From Atopobium sp. UBA6362 (GTDB lineage: Bacteria > Actinomycetota > Coriobacteriia > Coriobacteriales > Atopobiaceae), in the NCBI GenBank assembly GCA_002440065.1, contig DJRK01000083.1, forward strand, positions 1 to 8,241: a stretch of 8,241 nt of DNA, given 5' to 3'. The translations under genes and the position numbers were made by a program. The notes below the pieces were generated by a model, which made no database searches, was not told where the DNA came from, and saw only the letters and a list, made by a program, of their open reading frames with translations. Shown here one piece after another: positions 3,938 to 8,241 of this stretch. The stretch's first letter is position 1. Every line of letters starts with the position of its first letter.

Positions 3938-6900
3938 GTGTATCTGAAGTCGCTCACACTCAAGGGGTTCAAGTCCTTCGCCGACAAGACCCAGCTCGTC
4001 TTCGACCCCGGCCTGACCGTGGTCGTGGGCCCCAACGGCTCGGGCAAGTCGAACGTGTCCGACTCCATCCTGTGGGTCCTGGGCGAGCAGAGCGCGAAGA
4101 TGCTGCGCGGGCAGGCCATGGAGGACGTGATCTTCTCGGGGTCGTCGGCGCGCGGGGCCGTGGGGCTCGCCGAGGTCACGCTCGTGCTCGACAACTCCGA
4201 CCACACCCTGCCCATCGACTTCTCCGAGGTCGCCATCACGCGCAGGATGTACCGCTCCGGCGAATCGGAGTACCTCATAAACAACTCGCCCTCGCGCCTG
4301 AGGGACGTGCAGGACATCCTGCACGACTCGGGCCTGGGCAAGGACACGCACTCCATCATCTCGCAGGGCAAGCTCGACTCCATCCTCTCGAGTCGCCCCG
4401 AGGAGCGTCGCGCGCTCATCGAGGAGGCGGCCGACATCTCCAAGCACCGCCGCCGCAAGGAGCGCAGCATGCGCAAGCTCGCGTCGATGGACGAGAACCT
4501 CGCGCGCGCCAAGGTCGTCTCGCGCGAGATCTCGCGCCAGCTGAAGCCGCTCGAGCGCCAGGTCGACAAGGCCAAGCGCGCCCATGACCTCTCCGACAGG
4601 CTCCAGGAGCTCACGGTCCAGCTCGCCGTGGACGACCTGCGCCGCCTCCAGGACGAGTACAACCGGCTCTCCGCCCGCGGCAAGGAGGCCGAGGCCGCCG
4701 TCGAGCTCGCCCAGTATCGCTACGACGAGAAGGCCAAGGAGCTCGAGAAGCTCCAGTCGCTCCTCGAGCAGAAGGGCCTCTTCGTGGGCGACCTGGGCGA
4801 GCAGCGCCGCAGGATGCAGGACATCCTGGGCCGCATGGACTCCGACATGCGCCTTCTGGAGGAGAAGGGCAAGAACATGGTCTCGCGCCTCTCGGAGGCG
4901 CGCATGCAGCTGTCCACCATGGAGAAGCAGCGTACCGAGGCGGGCGACGAGGCCGAGCGCCTTTCCGGCGAGCTCTCCGACGTCCGCGTGCGCGAGGGCA
5001 AGCTCAAGGCCTCCGTGAACGAGCTCCAGGAGAAGTCGCGCGCCTGCTCCGAGAAGCGCCGGGAGCTCGACGGGCGCATCTCCAAGCTCACGGCCCAGGA
5101 GCGCTCCGCCCGCACCGACGCCGACAAGGAGACGCTCGCCTACGCCAAGCTCGAGGACCAGATAGGCAACTCCGAGGTCGAGGACGAGATGTTCGCCGAC
5201 CGCCTCGCGCAGCTCGCCGAGACCATCGCGAACTCCGAGGAGGCCATGGCCGAGCGCGCTGAGCGCGAGGAGGACCTGAAGGGCCGTCTCGAGGAGGCCC
5301 GCGAGAAGCTCGCCGAGCTTGCCCGCGGCATTTCCGAGCACACCTCCGAGCTCGAGGTCGCCCGCCGCGCCGAGAAGGAGGCCCGCCGCGCCCTGTCCTC
5401 GGCCGAGGCGACGCTCTCCGCGCTCCGCTCCGTGGACGCCGAGGTCGAGAAGGCGAGCCCGCTTGCCGCGAAGCTCGCCGAAGGGGCGGGCGACGGCGCC
5501 GTGCGCTGCCGCCTCGCCGACCTTATCGAGACGGACGAGTCCCTCGAGGGTCTCGTTGAGGGCCTTCTCGGCGAAGACCTGGCGGCGCTCGTCGTCGAGG
5601 ACGCCGATTGCGCGGCGGACCTCGCCGAGAGGGCCGGGAAGCTCGAGGGGACCGAGGGCCGCGCCGCGCTCGTGAGCCTTTCCACGAAGGGCTCCGCACT
5701 CTCCGACGACGACGCCCCCGGCGAGCCGCTTATCGCGAACCTCAAGGTCAAGGAAGAGGCACGGGGCCTGCTCGAGGCGCTTCTCGGCGACGTGCGCGTG
5801 GTCGACGCGGCGGGCGACGCCGTGAGGGCGCACGAGTCTACGCCCGGCTTCACCTATGTTTCCAGGGACGGCGCCGCGGTCCTGCCCGACGGGCGCGTGC
5901 ACCTGGGGGGCTCCAAGTCCGCCGAGACGGGCGCCCTTGAGCGCAAGAGGCGCATCCGCTCGCTCGCGGAGGAGGTCCCGGTGCTCGGCGAGGCCCTCGA
6001 GGACGCGATCGCCCAGGTGAGCGACCATGAGACGGGCATCCAGAAGTCGCGCGAGGCCCATGCGCAGGTCAAGGGCGAGGTCGCGAGCCTGCAGGCCGAG
6101 CTCTCCTCCGCCGCCTCCGAGCGCGGGCGGCTCGAGAGCCAGCACGCCGCCGCCCTCTCCGAGAAGGCCCAGGTCGCGAAGCGCCGCGAGGCCGCCCAGG
6201 AGAAGGCCGCCGACGCCCGCAAGCACATCGAGGAGCACCGCGCCGCGGCGAAGGCGGCCAACGAGCTCGCCGAGGAGCTCGCCGAGGAGCTCAAGGGCGT
6301 CCAGGCCGACCACGAGGACGCCATCCGCGAGTCGGGCAAGGCGAACCATGCCCTCTCCGAGGCGCGCATGGAGCTCGCCATGGCGACGGAGCGCGTGAAG
6401 AGCCTCGCGAGCCGTGAGCGCGACTGCGCACGCCGCGTCGAGGACCTCGACCGTCGCATCAAGGCTACCGAGGACAGCGCCCGGGCCCTCGACGTCGTGC
6501 GCCTGCGCGTGGACCCGCTCCATGACCGCTACGATGCCGTGAGGTCGCGCGCGCTCGACTGGGCGGCCCGCCTCAAGGACCGCGCGTCCCTCGCCGAGGC
6601 GGACTCCGATTCCCTGAAGAAGACCATCGGCGACGCGAAGGAGGCCGTGAACGAGGCCTCCCAGGCGCTCGAGCGCTCGCGCGGCGCCGTGAACGAGGTC
6701 AAGGTCGATCTCGGCCGGCTTGAGGTGCAGGTCCAGGGCGCCATCGACGCGATCACCGCGACGGGCGCTGTGCTCGACGAGGCGCTCCACGTGCCCGAGC
6801 CCGACGACCGCGACGCCGCCGAGCGCGAGGTGGCATCCCTCAAGCGGCAGATCGAGGGCATCGGCCCCGTGAACGAGGTAGCGATGGACGAGTACCTGCG

Positions 6901-7480
6901 CCTCAAGGAGCGCGCCGACTACATCGGCGAGCAGGTCGAGGACCTCGAGAGCGCGCGGAGCTCCCTCAAGAAGATCAACGCCGCCATCGACCGCAAGATG
7001 AAGAACCAGTTCCTCCTCGTCTTCGACAAGGTGAACGAGAACTTCTCCGAGATCTTCTCGCTGCTGTTCCCCGGCGGCAAGGCGCACATCGAGATGACGG
7101 ACCCCGAGAACCTCTCCGAGACCGGCATCGAGGTCGTCGCGCAGCCCCGCGGCAAGCGCCTGACCAAGATGATGCTCATGAGCGGCGGCGAGAAGTCCCT
7201 GACGGCTCTCGCGCTGCTCTTCGCCGTCTACAAGGTCCGCACGGTGCCGTTCTACGTCTTCGACGAGGTCGAGGCCGCGCTGGACGACTCGAACCTCTCC
7301 AAGCTCCTCGACGCCATCGAGGCGCTCAAGGAGACCACTCAGCTCATCGTGATCTCGCACCAGAGGCGCACGATGGAGCAGGCGGACGTACTCTACGGCG
7401 TCTCCATGCAAGCGGACGGCGTGAGCCACGTCGTCTCCCAACGTCTCGACAAGGCAACCGGAAAGGTGGTTGATGCGTAA
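3938..7480 (+). CDS. smc: Chromosome segregation ATPase SMC
   Basis: SMC forms the ring-shaped bacterial condensin with ScpA and ScpB and acts in chromosome compaction and segregation. The 1180 residues are a typical full length. The N-terminal head has YLKSLTLKGFKSFA, Walker A GPNGSGKS (31-38), the R-loop region LRGQAMEDVIFSGS (56-69) and the Q-loop ISQGKLD (around 143). The first coiled-coil arm runs about 165-515, the hinge about 518-655 (beginning VRCRLADLIETD, ending near VHLGGSKSAETG), and the return arm about 660-1005. The C-terminal head has the signature MSGGEKS (1081-1087) and Walker B FYVFDEVEAALDD (1105-1117). The start is GTG 3938, ten bases after GAAAGG (3922-3927), and matches the family's MYLKSL opening. 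The arms show the usual Glu/Lys/Ala-rich heptads. It follows rnc by 34 bases and abuts ftsY. Confidence 0.98.
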   Translation: MYLKSLTLKGFKSFADKTQLVFDPGLTVVVGPNGSGKSNVSDSILWVLGEQSAKMLRGQAMEDVIFSGSSARGAVGLAEVTLVLDNSDHTLPIDFSEVAITRRMYRSGESEYLINNSPSRLRDVQDILHDSGLGKDTHSIISQGKLDSILSSRPEERRALIEEAADISKHRRRKERSMRKLASMDENLARAKVVSREISRQLKPLERQVDKAKRAHDLSDRLQELTVQLAVDDLRRLQDEYNRLSARGKEAEAAVELAQYRYDEKAKELEKLQSLLEQKGLFVGDLGEQRRRMQDILGRMDSDMRLLEEKGKNMVSRLSEARMQLSTMEKQRTEAGDEAERLSGELSDVRVREGKLKASVNELQEKSRACSEKRRELDGRISKLTAQERSARTDADKETLAYAKLEDQIGNSEVEDEMFADRLAQLAETIANSEEAMAERAEREEDLKGRLEEAREKLAELARGISEHTSELEVARRAEKEARRALSSAEATLSALRSVDAEVEKASPLAAKLAEGAGDGAVRCRLADLIETDESLEGLVEGLLGEDLAALVVEDADCAADLAERAGKLEGTEGRAALVSLSTKGSALSDDDAPGEPLIANLKVKEEARGLLEALLGDVRVVDAAGDAVRAHESTPGFTYVSRDGAAVLPDGRVHLGGSKSAETGALERKRRIRSLAEEVPVLGEALEDAIAQVSDHETGIQKSREAHAQVKGEVASLQAELSSAASERGRLESQHAAALSEKAQVAKRREAAQEKAADARKHIEEHRAAAKAANELAEELAEELKGVQADHEDAIRESGKANHALSEARMELAMATERVKSLASRERDCARRVEDLDRRIKATEDSARALDVVRLRVDPLHDRYDAVRSRALDWAARLKDRASLAEADSDSLKKTIGDAKEAVNEASQALERSRGAVNEVKVDLGRLEVQVQGAIDAITATGAVLDEALHVPEPDDRDAAEREVASLKRQIEGIGPVNEVAMDEYLRLKERADYIGEQVEDLESARSSLKKINAAIDRKMKNQFLLVFDKVNENFSEIFSLLFPGGKAHIEMTDPENLSETGIEVVAQPRGKRLTKMMLMSGGEKSLTALALLFAVYKVRTVPFYVFDEVEAALDDSNLSKLLDAIEALKETTQLIVISHQRRTMEQADVLYGVSMQADGVSHVVSQRLDKATGKVVDA
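6263..6292 (+). repeat. 12-base tandem repeat inside smc (2.5 copies)
   Basis: GAGCTCGCCGAG occurs at 6263-6274 and 6275-6286, followed by GAGCTC at 6287-6292. It encodes ELAEELAEEL in the second coiled-coil arm. The unit adds four residues per copy and keeps the frame. It looks like a local slippage product tolerated in a coiled coil. Confidence 0.85.
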
Positions 7481-8241
7481 ATGGGCTTCTTCGACAGCCT
7501 GAAGCGCGGCCTCGAGAGGTCCCGCGAGGCCCTCAACGAGGTCTTCTATATGGGCGGCGAGGTCGACGAGGACTTCTGGGAGGACCTGGAGGACCGCCTC
7601 GTCATGGGCGACATGGGCGGCGAGGTCGCGATGCGCGTGACCGACGACCTCCGCGACCTCGCGGCAAAGAAGAACCTCACCCGCGCCGACCAGCTCAAGG
7701 GAGCCCTCGCCGAGCGGCTCGCGAGCGAGTTCGCGACGGCGGACCGCGACCCCTTCGAGGATTGCCCCTCCTGCGTGCTCTTCGTGGGCATCAACGGCGC
7801 GGGCAAGACGACCACGGTCGGCAAGCTCGCCGGCCGGGCCAAGTCCGAGGGCAGGAAGGTCCTCGTTGGCGCGGCCGACACGTTCCGCGCCGCCGCGATC
7901 GAGCAGCTCGAGGTGTGGGGCGAGCGCGCCTCCGTCGACGTGGTCACGCGTGAGCGCGGCGCCGACCCCGCGAGCGTCTGCTACGACGTGATGGAGGAGG
8001 CGGAGTCCCGCGGCAGCGACCTCGTGCTCATCGACACCGCCGGCCGTCTCCACACCTCCGATGCCCTCATGAACGAGCTGGCGAAGGTGGTCAACGTCAC
8101 GCGCAAGCGCTCCGCCATGCCCGTCTCGGTCGTCCTCGTCGTGGACGCGACCACGGGTCAGAACGGCCTCAACCAGGCCAAGGAGTTCAATGCGGCGCTC
8201 GACCTCGACGGCCTTATCGTGACCAAGCTCGACGGCACCGC
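7481..8241 (+). CDS. ftsY: Signal recognition particle receptor FtsY, 3' end beyond the window
   Basis: FtsY is the membrane-associated SRP receptor GTPase that docks ribosome-SRP complexes at the Sec translocon. The visible 253 codons stay open to the window edge. A short amphipathic start, MGFFDSLKRGLERSREAL, is of the membrane-targeting kind and leads straight into the N domain (about 20-85). The long acidic A domain of the E. coli protein is absent. The G domain shows G1 VGINGAGKTTTVGKLA (102-117), the I-box/G2 region DTFRAAAIEQL (133-143), G3 DTAGRL (185-190) and the beginning of G4, TKLDGT (248-253). FtsY is told from Ffh by this N-terminus and by its position after smc. The ATG follows the smc TAA with no gap, so translation is probably coupled. 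The likely Shine-Dalgarno AAAGGTGG (7462-7469) lies within smc. Confidence 0.96.
   Translation, partial: MGFFDSLKRGLERSREALNEVFYMGGEVDEDFWEDLEDRLVMGDMGGEVAMRVTDDLRDLAAKKNLTRADQLKGALAERLASEFATADRDPFEDCPSCVLFVGINGAGKTTTVGKLAGRAKSEGRKVLVGAADTFRAAAIEQLEVWGERASVDVVTRERGADPASVCYDVMEEAESRGSDLVLIDTAGRLHTSDALMNELAKVVNVTRKRSAMPVSVVLVVDATTGQNGLNQAKEFNAALDLDGLIVTKLDGT

Noticed and set aside
3079..4683. A 534-codon minus-strand open frame opposite acpP, rnc and the start of smc
   Set aside because: Composition is Ser/Arg/Leu-rich without motifs, and it spans three well-supported genes and their gaps. It is a shadow frame.
3938..7480. smc as a RecN, SbcC or MukB-like protein
   Set aside because: Length, the MYLKSL start, a central hinge in the SMC position, the SGGEK signature and neighbours rnc and ftsY all fit canonical SMC.
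3752..8053. A 1433-codon open frame on the minus strand opposite smc and ftsY
   Set aside because: It is the antisense shadow of GC-rich genes full of GAG/CTC codons, whose reverse reading lacks stops. The protein is low-complexity Leu/Arg/Glu/Ala with no family motif, and the plus strand holds intact smc and ftsY.

Overview
This is a high-GC window (roughly two thirds G+C by eye) with every convincing gene on the plus strand. It is most likely from an actinobacterium, and I would place it in Coriobacteriia (Olsenella, Atopobium or Collinsella relatives). The placement rests on gene order and protein style, not on a database match. The order small SepIVA/DivIVA-like coiled-coil gene, DUF177, rpmF matches the actinobacterial arrangement known from Mycobacterium and Streptomyces. 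The order plsX, acpP, rnc, smc, ftsY is the Firmicutes-like arrangement with the fab genes missing between plsX and acpP.

Layout. Positions 1-43 are the last codons of an upstream gene that is cut by the window. Positions 44-297 are a 254-base non-coding stretch. It carries a 71-base near-perfect palindrome (71-141), a possible extended -10 promoter, a small GNRA-type hairpin and three CAAGC-headed imperfect repeats. Next come a SepIVA-like coiled-coil protein (298-801) and a DUF177/YceD protein (813-1370), 11 bases apart. A 173-base gap with a possible promoter leads to rpmF (1544-1723), encoding a zinc-ribbon L32. An intrinsic terminator (1756-1788) closes that unit.

A second unit starts from a TATACT -10 box at 1821. 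It runs plsX (TTG start, 1862-2851), acpP (2919-3155), rnc (TTG start, 3175-3903), smc (GTG start, 3938-7480) and ftsY (7481 to the window end, truncated). Intergenic gaps shrink from 67 bases (plsX-acpP) to zero (smc-ftsY). A further internal promoter and a GC-rich hairpin may sit directly ahead of acpP.

Together the genes cover ribosome assembly (DUF177, L32, RNase III), phospholipid and fatty acid synthesis (PlsX, acyl carrier protein), chromosome segregation (SMC), membrane targeting (FtsY) and probably septum or envelope assembly (the SepIVA-like protein). This is a housekeeping growth-and-division locus, not an accessory island, and I see no mobile element, CRISPR array, tRNA or rRNA. 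The points most worth a second look are the long palindrome at 71-141, the Asp-to-Asn change at a catalytic metal-ligand position of RNase III, and the shortened SepIVA-like gene.
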